Source: Pseudorhodobacter ferrugineus DSM 5888 (lineage in GTDB: Bacteria; Pseudomonadota; Alphaproteobacteria; Rhodobacterales; Rhodobacteraceae). Taken from it: a stretch of DNA of 64,000 nt. The notes beneath the pieces were generated by a model that was given only the letters and a program-made list of their open reading frames with translations, made no database searches and was not told the DNA's origin. Shown here one piece after another: positions 1-7,788 of the stretch. The first letter of the stretch is position 1. The number at the start of each line of letters is the position of its first letter. Position numbers and translations under genes: made by a program. The stretch spans positions 79,009 through 143,008 of the forward strand of contig NZ_ATVN01000010.1 of assembly GCF_000420745.1 (NCBI RefSeq). The letters run 5' to 3'.

Positions 1-1083
1 CTGACCAAATCGGCGCTGACCGTTGCGCTGGCGGTCATGGTCCTTGGCACCGCAGCCCTGGATCGCCGCCACGCGCTACCGCCGCTCACCTATTTCATCC
101 AAATCGCCGTTGCCATCATCACCTTCCGCCTTGTCGTCTGGCCGGGGTTCGACTGGGCGCTGGGCTGGGATTACGCCAACAACACCTATGGCATCGGGTA
201 TTTCGAACTTGCCTTCGCCTTCCTCGCCACCCTTGGCCTGCTGGCTGCTGCATGGTGGCTGTCCCGCGACCGCCGCACCAAAACCGCGCTGGTGCTGGAA
301 AGCGCCTGCTGGACCATCCTTGGCGTGTTCCTTGCCGTGACCCTGCTGCGCATGGCCCCGCGTGAGGACGCGGCAAGCCATTGGGTGCTGGGCCTGATGT
401 CAACCATCTGGATCGCGCTGGCTCTGAACCAAATCTACCGCATGCAAGCGGGCGGCAAGTTCATGACCATCGTCCGCACGCTGGTCGCCGCCGCCTATGG
501 CCTCACCGCGCTCGGCACCCTTGGCTTGCTGATGACGATGTCCAACCCGCTCCTGACCTACAGCGAGCGTGTGGTCGGCCCACCCGTTTTCGACAGCCTC
601 GCCCTCGCCTTCCTGCCGCTGGCCGCCGTGTTTGCCGTGGCCGCATGGAAGATCAGGCATTTCGGCCGCAAGGTGCAAATCGGCTTCATCCTCGCCTCAA
701 CCTTCTTTGCCACCCTCTACATCGGCATGGAAATCCGGCGGCTCTGGCGTGGCACCAACCTTGCCGTGTCCGGTTTTTCCGACCCTGAACTTTACACCTA
801 CACCCTTGCCATGCTTATCGCCTCGGTCGGCTTGCTGATGTTCGCCTTCTCCCGCCGCTCGGATATCTTGCGCAAGGTGGCCATGGCTGGCGTGGCCCTG
901 ACCGTGGCCAAGGTCTTCTTGGTCGATATGTCCGGCCTCTCCGGCCTGATCCGCGTGATGTCCTTCATGGGCCTCGGCCTGTCGCTGGTCGGCCTTGCTT
1001 GGCTCAACCGCAAAATGACCGCGCAGTGGGAACGGGGTGGGGAACGGGGCGGGGAACAGGACCCCCCTCCACCCAAAGCGTAA
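1..1083 (+). CDS. DUF2339-like polytopic membrane protein, C-terminal part
   Basis: The reading frame is open from the first base, so the gene begins upstream of the window; 360 codons are visible. The product is almost entirely hydrophobic: about nine membrane-spanning stretches separated by short loops, a pattern and wording (for example the region with KVFLVDMSGLSGLIRV near the C-terminus) typical of DUF2339 membrane proteins. The family has no established biochemical function. The C-terminal tail is charged and proline-rich (GGERGGEQDPPPP). The next gene starts 9 bases after the stop, so the two are probably co-transcribed. Family assignment is from recognition of the C-terminal motif; function is unknown. 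Confidence 0.75.
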   Translation: MTKSALTVALAVMVLGTAALDRRHALPPLTYFIQIAVAIITFRLVVWPGFDWALGWDYANNTYGIGYFELAFAFLATLGLLAAAWWLSRDRRTKTALVLESACWTILGVFLAVTLLRMAPREDAASHWVLGLMSTIWIALALNQIYRMQAGGKFMTIVRTLVAAAYGLTALGTLGLLMTMSNPLLTYSERVVGPPVFDSLALAFLPLAAVFAVAAWKIRHFGRKVQIGFILASTFFATLYIGMEIRRLWRGTNLAVSGFSDPELYTYTLAMLIASVGLLMFAFSRRSDILRKVAMAGVALTVAKVFLVDMSGLSGLIRVMSFMGLGLSLVGLAWLNRKMTAQWERGGERGGEQDPPPPKA

Positions 1084-1092
1084 AGACCCCCC

Positions 1093-2439
1093 ATGTCACA
1101 GCATGAAATCGAAGACCTGATCGAGGAAACCGCCCGCCTCATCTTGACCACAGATCAAAGCCGCGCTGAAAAATGCGCTTGGATCGGTGACTTATACGCG
1201 CTTCAGTCATGGTTCGACACCTCGGAAACCACGGGCCGCCTTCAGGCCGAATTGCAGGAACTGGGCTATTTCACTGCCCCGCCTCGGCCAAGTCCCGCAT
1301 TGTTGCCACTGGCAGCACAGGTGATGCAGGTTGCCGAAACGGCCAGCAGGCCCGACCTTGTCTATGACTGGCTGGCCCTGACGGTCGACGCGCTGGACAG
1401 TTTTGGCCTTGGCCCCGACATGCCGCCTACCTTTGACGCAATGCTGGCCGGTGGGTCTGGCCCTCAAATCCGCGCTGTGGCCGACCGTTGCGATACCTTG
1501 AAAAAACGCCCCCGCGCTGCGCTGATGCAGTTGCAAACCTGGGCCTGGCTGAAAAACGGATACAGCGCCTTGGATGCCGAAACGCTGGACCTGCGGCTGA
1601 TCCTGCGGTTTTTCAGCGACCCAAAAACCACGCCCGAAACCCTGCTGGCCGCCCATGCCAAAGAAATGGCCCAAATCGCCGCCTTGGCAGATCTGCCCCT
1701 GTTCACCCTGCCCGAACGGGTGCAGGCGCGCACCGATCTTGTCTATCTGGGGATGGAACACAAACGCCACTACCGCAGGTTTGTCTTTGCGACCACCGCT
1801 CTGGCCCCTGCGCCTACCGGCTATCGCCTGTTCTTTGTGATCGAACACAACGCCAATATTAACTTTCTGTCCTGCGAGGTCCGTGTCCAGTCTGGCGCGC
1901 TACTGGCATGGCAAGGCACAACCACCCCCGACCAAATCGCGGCCACGCATTTCCGCTTGAACTATATTCACCTGATCCATGACGATGCGTTGCAGGCCGA
2001 TGCGCTTTATGATGCCTTTGGCGGGTGGAATTTCAAACTCACCCAATCGGCCAAGGTGTTGGATGTGCGGCTGGACGCGATTTTGTCACATTGGGCCTGC
2101 ACTGAACCCATGCGCAGGTTTCATGCCGTGCCATTGCCGGAACACTTGGCGAAATCCACGCCCGATGCGATGGAAAAACAGCGCAAGACCCTGCGCGGTT
2201 CGGTTGGGTTTTTCATGAATGATATTGAATTGTTGTTCGCCTATGCCTGCATTGACTGGGAAAAGGGCAACCGCCCCGATGCGATGATCGCCCAAATCCG
2301 CGCGGCGCTGGACAATGTGCATAGCGATTATCCAGCAAAACCCGATTGGGTCACAGCGCTTGCCGCGCTTGAACACGGCGCCAGCTACCCCCAATCACCG
2401 CCGATGATAATGCCGTATCGAAACCTTGGTGACGGGTAA
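1093..2439 (+). CDS. Conserved hypothetical protein, 448 aa
   Basis: No family recognised. The protein is soluble-looking, without signal peptide or membrane segments. It starts with an acidic amphipathic helix (EIEDLIEETARLIL), is helix-rich in the first 220 residues, and has a more beta-rich centre around residues 225-290. It starts 9 bases after the DUF2339-like gene, implying an operon and perhaps a cytoplasmic partner role. Base composition matches the neighbours. The opposite-strand nuclease gene ends 8 bases beyond its stop (convergent). Confidence 0.7.
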   Translation: MSQHEIEDLIEETARLILTTDQSRAEKCAWIGDLYALQSWFDTSETTGRLQAELQELGYFTAPPRPSPALLPLAAQVMQVAETASRPDLVYDWLALTVDALDSFGLGPDMPPTFDAMLAGGSGPQIRAVADRCDTLKKRPRAALMQLQTWAWLKNGYSALDAETLDLRLILRFFSDPKTTPETLLAAHAKEMAQIAALADLPLFTLPERVQARTDLVYLGMEHKRHYRRFVFATTALAPAPTGYRLFFVIEHNANINFLSCEVRVQSGALLAWQGTTTPDQIAATHFRLNYIHLIHDDALQADALYDAFGGWNFKLTQSAKVLDVRLDAILSHWACTEPMRRFHAVPLPEHLAKSTPDAMEKQRKTLRGSVGFFMNDIELLFAYACIDWEKGNRPDAMIAQIRAALDNVHSDYPAKPDWVTALAALEHGASYPQSPPMIMPYRNLGDG

Positions 2440-2447
2440 CAGGCTGC

Positions 2448-3026
2448 TTATTCCCCCGTGCGCACCGCATTTTGCTTGGCGTCAAACTCCGCCCAAACAT
2501 GCATGTGCCCCTTTTGGCGGGCATCGGCCAGCCACATCTTGCGGCGGGCATCCGGCACTTCCAAATCGCGGTAAATCCCGCCCGAAAACTTGGCCCAGTC
2601 AATCGCCAATCCTGCCTTGACCATTTCCGCCGAAAGGTCGCGCCCGTCAGGCAAATAAACCTTGGCAACCGTTCGGCCATGCGCATCAATCGCCACAACT
2701 TCGGCGCGCAGGCTGTGGTTTTTACACAAGGCCCAAAGTTTCTGTTTCGCCCGAATGCCGTAAGGGTGGTTCATTTCCGGCGCATCGACGCCAAACAGCC
2801 GGATTTGTGTTTTCTTGATAACAAGGCTGTCGCCATCCACCACATAGGGTGCGCCGAAAATGACGGTCTGTTCGGGCAGCGGTTGCGCTGTTTTTGCGTC
2901 AAAGGGCTCAAACCGGTTTGCACGCTTTTGGCGCTGGGCCTTCTCGTCACCTTTGCTGCCGTACAGCAGCAGAAAAATGACAATGCCAATCCCGACGACA
3001 ACAAGGAAAACAATCTCCAAGATCAA
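2448..3026 (-). CDS. Membrane-anchored staphylococcal-nuclease-like protein (thermonuclease family)
   Basis: 192 aa with one N-terminal transmembrane helix (residues 1-22), a short basic linker and then an SNase-like OB-fold domain (about residues 55-185). Family landmarks visible: VDGDSLVI, the catalytic-type segment IRLFGVDAPE (Arg, Asp), and the later GRTVAKVYLPDGRDL. Members cleave nucleic acids with calcium; the N-anchor suggests action at the periplasmic face. It is convergent with the 448-aa gene. The assignment to the SNase fold is firm; the actual substrate is unknown. Confidence 0.85.
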   Translation of the reverse strand: MILEIVFLVVVGIGIVIFLLLYGSKGDEKAQRQKRANRFEPFDAKTAQPLPEQTVIFGAPYVVDGDSLVIKKTQIRLFGVDAPEMNHPYGIRAKQKLWALCKNHSLRAEVVAIDAHGRTVAKVYLPDGRDLSAEMVKAGLAIDWAKFSGGIYRDLEVPDARRKMWLADARQKGHMHVWAEFDAKQNAVRTGE

Positions 3027-3126
3027 ACCTCACCCAAAACCAGCACCCGTCCGTAACACCCTGTGTACGCATTAAAATTCAGTTAACAAAAACCCGAAAA
3101 CCAAGCAAAATCAACGGTTTATAAAA

Positions 3127-3158
3127 ATGTCCGCGCGCGGTCATTCTCGCACGCGGAC
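3127..3158 (-). terminator. Terminator hairpin after dapD, carrying the shared 19-mer repeat (copy C)
   Basis: Read on the minus strand just after the dapD stop, GTCCGCGTGCG and CGCGCGCGGAC pair with one mismatch around an 8-nt loop and are followed by ATTTTTAT, a classical rho-independent layout. The 19-mer at 3127-3145 (AATGACCGCGCGCGGACAT on the minus strand) recurs exactly at 41614-41632 and 46365-46383. Confidence 0.75.
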
Positions 3159-3167
3159 ACCCTAATC

Positions 3168-3992
3168 TTAATCCCGCAGCAGCTCGTTGATCGAGGTTTT
3201 GGACCGCGTTTTCGCGTCTACTTTTTTCACAATCACCGCGCAATACAGGTTGATTCCATTCTTGGATGGCATCGACCCCGCCACCACAACCGACCCCGCA
3301 GGCACCTCGCCATACATCACGGCTCCGGTTTCACGGTCCACAATTTTGGTGGATTGGCCGATGAAAACACCCATCCCCAAAACCGAACCTTCGCGGATGA
3401 TACAGCCCTCAACCACCTCGGACCGCGCGCCGATAAAGCAGTTATCCTCGATAATCGTCGGCCCCGCCTGCATCGGTTCTAAAACGCCGCCAATCCCCAC
3501 GCCGCCCGAAAGATGCACATTCTTGCCAATCTGGGCACAAGACCCCACCGTGGCCCAACCATCGACCATCGACCCTTCATCCACATAGGCGCCGATATTC
3601 ACGAAGGACGGCATCAAAACCACGCCCTTGGCGATATAGGCCGACCGCCGTACAATCGACCCCGGCACGGCCCGAAAGCCCGCCTCGCGCCAATCGGCCT
3701 CACTCCAGCCTTGAAACTTGGACGGTACCTTGTCCCACCAATTCGTGCCGCCATTGGACCCAGAAATCTCATACATATCCGTCAGCCGGAACGACAGCAG
3801 CACGGCCTTTTTGGCCCACTGATTGACATGCCAATCCGCCCCCCGCTTTTCCGCAACCCGCAAGGACCCGCTGTCCAGCGCGGTCAGGGTCGCTTCAATC
3901 GCATCGCGGGCCTCGCCTTTGGTGGCGGTCGTGATGCTGTCACGGGCCTCCCATGCGGTCTCAATAGCTGTCTCAAGGGCGGCATTGCTCAT
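3168..3992 (-). CDS. dapD: 2,3,4,5-tetrahydropyridine-2,6-dicarboxylate N-succinyltransferase
   Basis: 274 aa, the usual length. It catalyses succinyl transfer from succinyl-CoA to tetrahydrodipicolinate in the lysine/meso-diaminopimelate pathway in the cytoplasm. The N-terminal helical domain is followed by a left-handed beta-helix of hexapeptide repeats (residues about 110-240, with [36 protein letters not shown]). The start at 3992 (MSNAALE) is chosen because GGAAAGG lies at good spacing before it; an in-frame GTG eight codons upstream lacks a site. It is divergent from the LOG-family gene with 85 bases between starts and ends in a strong terminator hairpin. Confidence 0.97.
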   Translation of the reverse strand: MSNAALETAIETAWEARDSITTATKGEARDAIEATLTALDSGSLRVAEKRGADWHVNQWAKKAVLLSFRLTDMYEISGSNGGTNWWDKVPSKFQGWSEADWREAGFRAVPGSIVRRSAYIAKGVVLMPSFVNIGAYVDEGSMVDGWATVGSCAQIGKNVHLSGGVGIGGVLEPMQAGPTIIEDNCFIGARSEVVEGCIIREGSVLGMGVFIGQSTKIVDRETGAVMYGEVPAGSVVVAGSMPSKNGINLYCAVIVKKVDAKTRSKTSINELLRD

Positions 3993-4077
3993 GGTGTATT
4001 CCTTTCCGGTGGTCACGCTTGCCCCAAGCCTATAGACGTTGAGGGGAAGTCACGCAATTGCAGACCAAGGAATTCCG

Positions 4078-4899
4078 ATGAAAGACGACGCCCGCAAACA
4101 CCCGTTTCGCGACAGCCAGCAAGACGTCCGCGCCGCCCGTGATATTCCCGATACCCCGCAAACCCGCGCGCCCGCCTACCGCCTTGCCTTTAATGACAAT
4201 GATTTCATGTGCCGCGAGGAATTGCGCCCCGTCCGCCTGCAACTGGAACTGCTTAAACCTCAGCTGGTGATGGATGAACGCGGAATCGAAAGCACGATTG
4301 TCCTGTTCGGTGGCGCCCGCATCCCCGAGCCTGCAAAAAAAGACACGGCCCGCACCAAAACCCTCGCCGATCTCAGCGTCTATTACGCCGAGGCGCAGAA
4401 ATTCGCTTTCATCATGACCGAACGGTCGATGGCCACCTATGGCCGTGAAAACGTGATCGTCACAGGCGGCGGCCCCGGTGTCATGGAGGCCGGCAATCGT
4501 GGGGCGCATGAGGCGGGCGGCCAAAGCATCGGCCTGAACATCGTGCTCCCACATGAACAGGCCCCGAACGAATATGTCACGCCTGATCTGTGCTTCAACT
4601 TCCACTATTTCGCGATCCGCAAAATGCACTTTCTGATGCGCGCCGCCGCGATCTGTGTTTTTCCGGGCGGGTTCGGCACACTGGATGAGATGTTTGAAAG
4701 CCTGACGTTAATTCAGACAGGCCGCATGAAACGTGTGCCGTTCCTGCTGTTTGGCCGTGCGTTCTGGGAAAAGATCATCAACTGGGAAGCACTGGCCGAC
4801 GCAGGCACCATCGCCGCCGAAGACCTTGATCTGATCCATTTCGTTGAAACCGCAGAAGAGGCGATTGCCGTTATCGACGGCTGGCCAAAAACCGACTGA
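4078..4899 (+). CDS. LOG-family (TIGR00730-type) protein, possible cytokinin riboside phosphoribohydrolase
   Basis: 273 aa. It shows the two family signatures: GGGPGVMEA (residues about 138-146) and PGGFGTLDE (about 200-208), the latter holding the catalytic-type Arg/Glu region of the lysine-decarboxylase-like fold. Family members hydrolyse nucleoside 5'-monophosphates of adenine or cytokinin type; none is a proven lysine decarboxylase. The N-terminal 70 residues are an extension relative to the short LOG proteins. The start at 4078 (MKDDARKH) is preferred because AAGGA precedes it by about 7 bases. Confidence 0.85.
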   Translation: MKDDARKHPFRDSQQDVRAARDIPDTPQTRAPAYRLAFNDNDFMCREELRPVRLQLELLKPQLVMDERGIESTIVLFGGARIPEPAKKDTARTKTLADLSVYYAEAQKFAFIMTERSMATYGRENVIVTGGGPGVMEAGNRGAHEAGGQSIGLNIVLPHEQAPNEYVTPDLCFNFHYFAIRKMHFLMRAAAICVFPGGFGTLDEMFESLTLIQTGRMKRVPFLLFGRAFWEKIINWEALADAGTIAAEDLDLIHFVETAEEAIAVIDGWPKTD

Positions 4900-4932
4900 T
4901 CGCTTTCTTTTCGGTCCAAATATCCCGGGGGT

Positions 4933-4950
4933 GCGGGGGCTGGCCCCCGC
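4933..4950. other. GC-rich hairpin between convergent genes, next to the GATGAAA-type repeat
   Basis: GCGGGGGC and GCCCCCGC are perfect complements around a 2-base centre, located between the LOG gene and mbfA, whose 3' ends face each other. There is no U-tract, so it may be a weak terminator or a dispersed repeat. Just to the left (4909-4927) lies a reverse-strand A/T motif related to those at 7711, 13249 and 26216. Confidence 0.5.
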
Positions 4951-5002
4951 TCTGCCGGTGGTTCAGGTCAATGGTAGACGGGGTTGGCGCCTGCCGTGCC
5001 CC

Positions 5003-5980
5003 CTAACCAGCGCCGATTAACATGCCCGCGGCCAAAACCAGCCCGCCACCCAGAACCACCTGAAATGTCGCCCGCAAAAACGGCGTTTCCATATAGCGGT
5101 TCTGGATCCAGACAATCGCCCACAATTCCACAAACACCACTGCAATCGCAATCGCTGTCGCGGTCCAGAAATCAGGGATCAGATAGGGCAGGGCGTGGCC
5201 AAGGCCGCCCAACGTGGTCATCACCCCCGCCGCAATCCCGCGCTTCCAAGGCGACCCGCGCCCCGACAATTGCCCGTCATCCGATGCCGCCTCGGTAAAG
5301 CCCATAGAGATCCCCGCGCCGATCGCGGCCGCCAAACCCACCAGCAAGGTCGTGTGGGTGTTTTGCGTGGCAAAGGCCACGGCAAAAATCGGCGCAAGGG
5401 TGGACACAGACCCATCCATCAATCCCGCTAACCCCGGCTGCACCCATGTCAGCACAAACTGGCGGTGCGCGGTGCGGTCTTCCTCATTGCGGGCATCATC
5501 GCCCAAATGCTCGGCCTCCAACCCTTCGGCGCGGGTTTCATGCGCGGCCTCGGCAGCAGCCAGATCGCCCAACAATTTGCGGGTAGCCGCGTCGGTGGTT
5601 TTGGCCGCAGCGCGCAGATAAAAATCATGCGCGTCCTTTTCCATCGTCGCCGCTTCACCACGAATTTTCTCGATCCCCAAATTCTCGGTCAACCACACAG
5701 GTCGGCGGGCGTAAAACCCTGCCACATGTTCACGCCGGATCAAGGGGATAACCTTGCCGAACCGCACCACATGCAAATCAATCAGGCGCTGGCGGTGGCC
5801 GTCTTCTTCCTCGGCCATGCCATCAAACACCGCGGCAGAAGCGGGGAAATCGGCGCGCAACCGTTCCGCATAACTGCGATAGATGCGCGCATCATCTTCC
5901 TCGGATGAAATGGCGAGCGCCAAAATCTCTTGCTCGGTCAGATCGGAAAAGCGGCGGCGATTGGAAAAACCGGGGATCAT
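5003..5980 (-). CDS. mbfA: Membrane-bound ferritin / iron exporter (erythrin-vacuolar iron transport family)
   Basis: 325 aa. An N-terminal ferritin-like di-iron domain (about residues 15-150, with EEDDARIYRSYAE, EEEDGHRQRL and AAAEAAHE supplying Glu/His ligands) is fused to a C-terminal CCC1/VIT1-like membrane domain (about 170-325, several helices). Homologues in Bradyrhizobium and Agrobacterium export iron and protect against iron and peroxide stress under Irr control. An ATG at 5992 is in frame but abuts the operator and has no ribosome site; the ATG at 5980 is preceded by GGAG at 7 bases, so 5980 is used. The Irr-type box lies 13 bases upstream of that start. Confidence 0.9.
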   Translation of the reverse strand: MIPGFSNRRRFSDLTEQEILALAISSEEDDARIYRSYAERLRADFPASAAVFDGMAEEEDGHRQRLIDLHVVRFGKVIPLIRREHVAGFYARRPVWLTENLGIEKIRGEAATMEKDAHDFYLRAAAKTTDAATRKLLGDLAAAEAAHETRAEGLEAEHLGDDARNEEDRTAHRQFVLTWVQPGLAGLMDGSVSTLAPIFAVAFATQNTHTTLLVGLAAAIGAGISMGFTEAASDDGQLSGRGSPWKRGIAAGVMTTLGGLGHALPYLIPDFWTATAIAIAVVFVELWAIVWIQNRYMETPFLRATFQVVLGGGLVLAAGMLIGAG

Positions 5981-5992
5981 GTGATGCTCCAT

Positions 5993-6009
5993 TTTAGAAT
6001 AGTTCTAAT
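5993..6009 (-). promoter_or_regulatory. Iron-control (Irr-type) operator of mbfA
   Basis: TTAGAA and TTCTAA form a perfect inverted repeat with a 3-bp spacer (5994-6008), matching the iron control element consensus known from Rhizobiales and Rhodobacterales. It sits immediately upstream of the mbfA coding start, consistent with Irr blocking transcription when iron is low. The position and match are seen; the regulator identity is inferred. Confidence 0.75.
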
Positions 6010-6053
6010 TTAGACCTGCCTTGGGAAGAGTGCAATCCCATCGTGCAAAAAGA

Positions 6054-6078
6054 AATAAACTAAACTGTTTAGTTTATT
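6054..6078. promoter_or_regulatory. Palindromic operator O1, probable TetR site
   Basis: A 12-bp arm AATAAACTAAAC at 6054-6065, a central T and the perfect complement GTTTAGTTTATT at 6067-6078. The inner core AACT-AAC is shared with operator O2 57 bp downstream (centre to centre). Odd-length palindromes of this kind are typical of TetR-family sites. Confidence 0.65.
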
Positions 6079-6079
6079 C

Positions 6080-6108
6080 TTGAATTGCCGTGCGAATCGA
6101 CGCAAATA
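6080..6108 (+). promoter_or_regulatory. Candidate promoter between the two palindromes
   Basis: TTGAAT (6080-6085) could serve as the -35 box and CAAATA (6103-6108) as the -10 box, 17 bp apart. This would place the promoter between the two palindromic operators and 40 bases upstream of the small secreted protein gene. The match is weak and based on spacing only. Confidence 0.3.
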
Positions 6109-6114
6109 TATCTG

Positions 6115-6131
6115 AACTGAACGGTTCAGTT
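6115..6131. promoter_or_regulatory. Palindromic operator O2, probable TetR site
   Basis: AACTGAAC, a central G, and GTTCAGTT form a perfect 17-bp palindrome 17 bases before the start of the small secreted protein. It would lie in the early transcribed region, so a bound regulator would block transcription of the small gene and of tetR. Confidence 0.7.
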
Positions 6132-6148
6132 TATATATGGAGTCCGAA

Positions 6149-6316
6149 ATGAAAATCCACCACATTGCCTTGATCCTTGGTCTTCTTGCCACCCCTACCT
6201 TTGCGCAAAGCATTGACTTGCCGCGCCTGACGTGGCCAACGGAAACCGCCGCCCCAACAAGCCAAGGCTGCAACGATCCCACTCAAACAGCAACAACCAC
6301 CTGCGCGGGCCAATAA
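6149..6316 (+). CDS. Small secreted protein, 55 aa, unknown function
   Basis: The protein has a clear Sec signal peptide (MKIHHIALILGLLATPTFA, cleavage after residue 19), leaving about 36 residues rich in Thr, Pro and Gln with two cysteines (positions 41 and 52) that could form a disulphide. A ribosome site (ATGGAG) lies 7 bases before the ATG. It follows two palindromic operators and precedes the TetR gene by 63 bases, so it is probably the first gene of a self-regulated operon. No family is recognised. Confidence 0.7.
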   Translation: MKIHHIALILGLLATPTFAQSIDLPRLTWPTETAAPTSQGCNDPTQTATTTCAGQ

Positions 6317-6379
6317 CGCAGCGGTTGCTTGCCCCGAACGGTCTGGGCTATGATTGTCTTCGCTTTGGAGGGCAACCAG

Positions 6380-7006
6380 ATGGACACGGCACCGCAGGCC
6401 GCCCGCAAGGGTCGCAAATATGACGACGTGCTGGCCGGCGCGCGTGAGGTGTTTTTGACCCAAGGCTTTGACGGTGCAAGCGTCGATGACATTGCCCGCA
6501 AGGCTGGCGTCTCCAAAGCCACGCTTTACAGTTATTTCCCCGATAAACGCCTGATGTTTCTTGAGGTGATACGGGTCGAATGCAACCTACAGCTGCAAGG
6601 CGCCGAAAGCAAAATCTCGCCGCAAGTCAAACTTAAAGATGCCTTGCGGATTGCCGCAGTAACGCTGGTCGACGTCTACACCTCTGATTTCTATGTGCGA
6701 ATGTACCGCCTTGTAGTGGCCGAGAGCGAACGCTTCCCCGAACTTGGCCGCCAGTTTTATGAAACAGGCCCGTTGCAAGGGCGTTACCGAATGGTCAGGT
6801 ACTTGATCGAGGCCGAGGAGAGAGGCGCGATCAAGATTGAAGACAAGCTGCTCGCGGCCGACTTTTTTGCTGAAATGTGTCGTGCAGATATGTTCACCAA
6901 AATGCTGCTCGGGATAGCCGCCAAACCGACACAAGCCGAAAAAGATCGTGTTATCAACGGGGCCGTGGCGATGTTTTTGGCCCGCTATTGCCCTGAAAAT
7001 TGTTAG
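6380..7006 (+). CDS. TetR/AcrR-family transcriptional regulator
   Basis: 208 aa. The N-terminal TetR helix-turn-helix (about residues 12-55) carries the diagnostic SVDDIARKAGVSKATLYSYFPDK. The C-terminal half is all-helical and resembles the AefR-like effector domain common in proteobacteria. The start at 6380 (MDTAPQ) is chosen for GGAGG 8 bases upstream; two earlier in-frame ATGs lack sites. Two palindromes upstream of the preceding small gene are its likely operators, implying autorepression. The ligand is unknown. Confidence 0.9.
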   Translation: MDTAPQAARKGRKYDDVLAGAREVFLTQGFDGASVDDIARKAGVSKATLYSYFPDKRLMFLEVIRVECNLQLQGAESKISPQVKLKDALRIAAVTLVDVYTSDFYVRMYRLVVAESERFPELGRQFYETGPLQGRYRMVRYLIEAEERGAIKIEDKLLAADFFAEMCRADMFTKMLLGIAAKPTQAEKDRVINGAVAMFLARYCPENC

Positions 7007-7054
7007 CGCTGCTTGGGTGAAATAGGATACTCTGCCGTCTAACGGAGGATAACC

Positions 7055-7703
7055 ATGACCCCCAAGCTTCTCGTTGCCACCACAAAGGGTGCGTTTTTGC
7101 TGCGCCAAAATGCTGGTCGTACCACGTGGTAGATCGCAGGGCCGTTTTGTGACGGTTGGCCGATTAATCATAGTGTTGGCGATCCGGCGACGGGCACGCT
7201 TTGGGCCGCTGGTGGTGGCGATTTTCCGGGGGGCAGGGGTGTGGCGGTCGGATGACAACGGGGAAAACTGGGCGCTGGCCTTGCTGGCCAATGGCAAGTT
7301 TGACGAGATGTTGGCGAACGACCCGGAAATGGCGGCCTATGTTGGCGACGGCCCCGTCCCTGATGCGCCGTTCAAGGGGCAGATAGATGCGCTGTGGTCC
7401 TTGTGCCTTGTGGGCGGCACGCTGTTTGCAGGGGCCAAACCGGCGGCCTTGTTTGCCAGGCATGACCGTGGCGACACGTGGGCGCGGGTCCAAGGGCTAA
7501 GCGATCACCCCTCGGGCGACAGTTGGCAACCGGGTGGCGCGGGGCTGACCTTGCACCCGATTGTTGCCGACCGTGCTGATCCCGCCAAAATGTGGGTGGG
7601 TATTTCGGCGGCGGGCGTTTTTGCCACCGAGGATGCAGGCAAAACATGGGATGAAATCGCTTGGCATTTGCCAACAGTTTTGTGTGTCGAGGTGATGGAT
7701 TAG
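7055..7703 (+). pseudogene. Decayed BNR/Asp-box repeat protein (sialidase/sortilin-like beta-propeller)
   Basis: A good ribosome site (GGAGG) precedes ATG 7055, but the frame stops at TAG 7130-7132. Read through, it continues with recognisable sequence (GPFCDGWPINHSVGDP, TLWAAGGGDF). Near the G6 run at 7228-7233 the frame shifts by one, and the second frame carries GVWRSDDNGENW and on to 7703. The end jumps from one Asp-box (DAGKTW) straight to a C-terminal-looking DEIAWHLPTVLCVEVMD, suggesting an internal deletion between repeats. Three independent lesions make it a pseudogene. Confidence 0.8.
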
Positions 7704-7710
7704 CGGGTTG

Positions 7711-7735
7711 TTGCCATTTCATCTTGGCCCAAATA
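7711..7735 (-). repeat. A/T motif repeat, minus-strand copy
   Basis: On the minus strand this reads GGTATTTGGGCCAAG then ATGAAATGGC, closely matching the plus-strand copies at 13249 and 26216. It lies just after the BNR pseudogene. Confidence 0.5.
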
Positions 7736-7788
7736 CCTAAAACCTGTCCTTTGCAACGGGTGCAACGCTAATCAATTGGGATTCAGGC

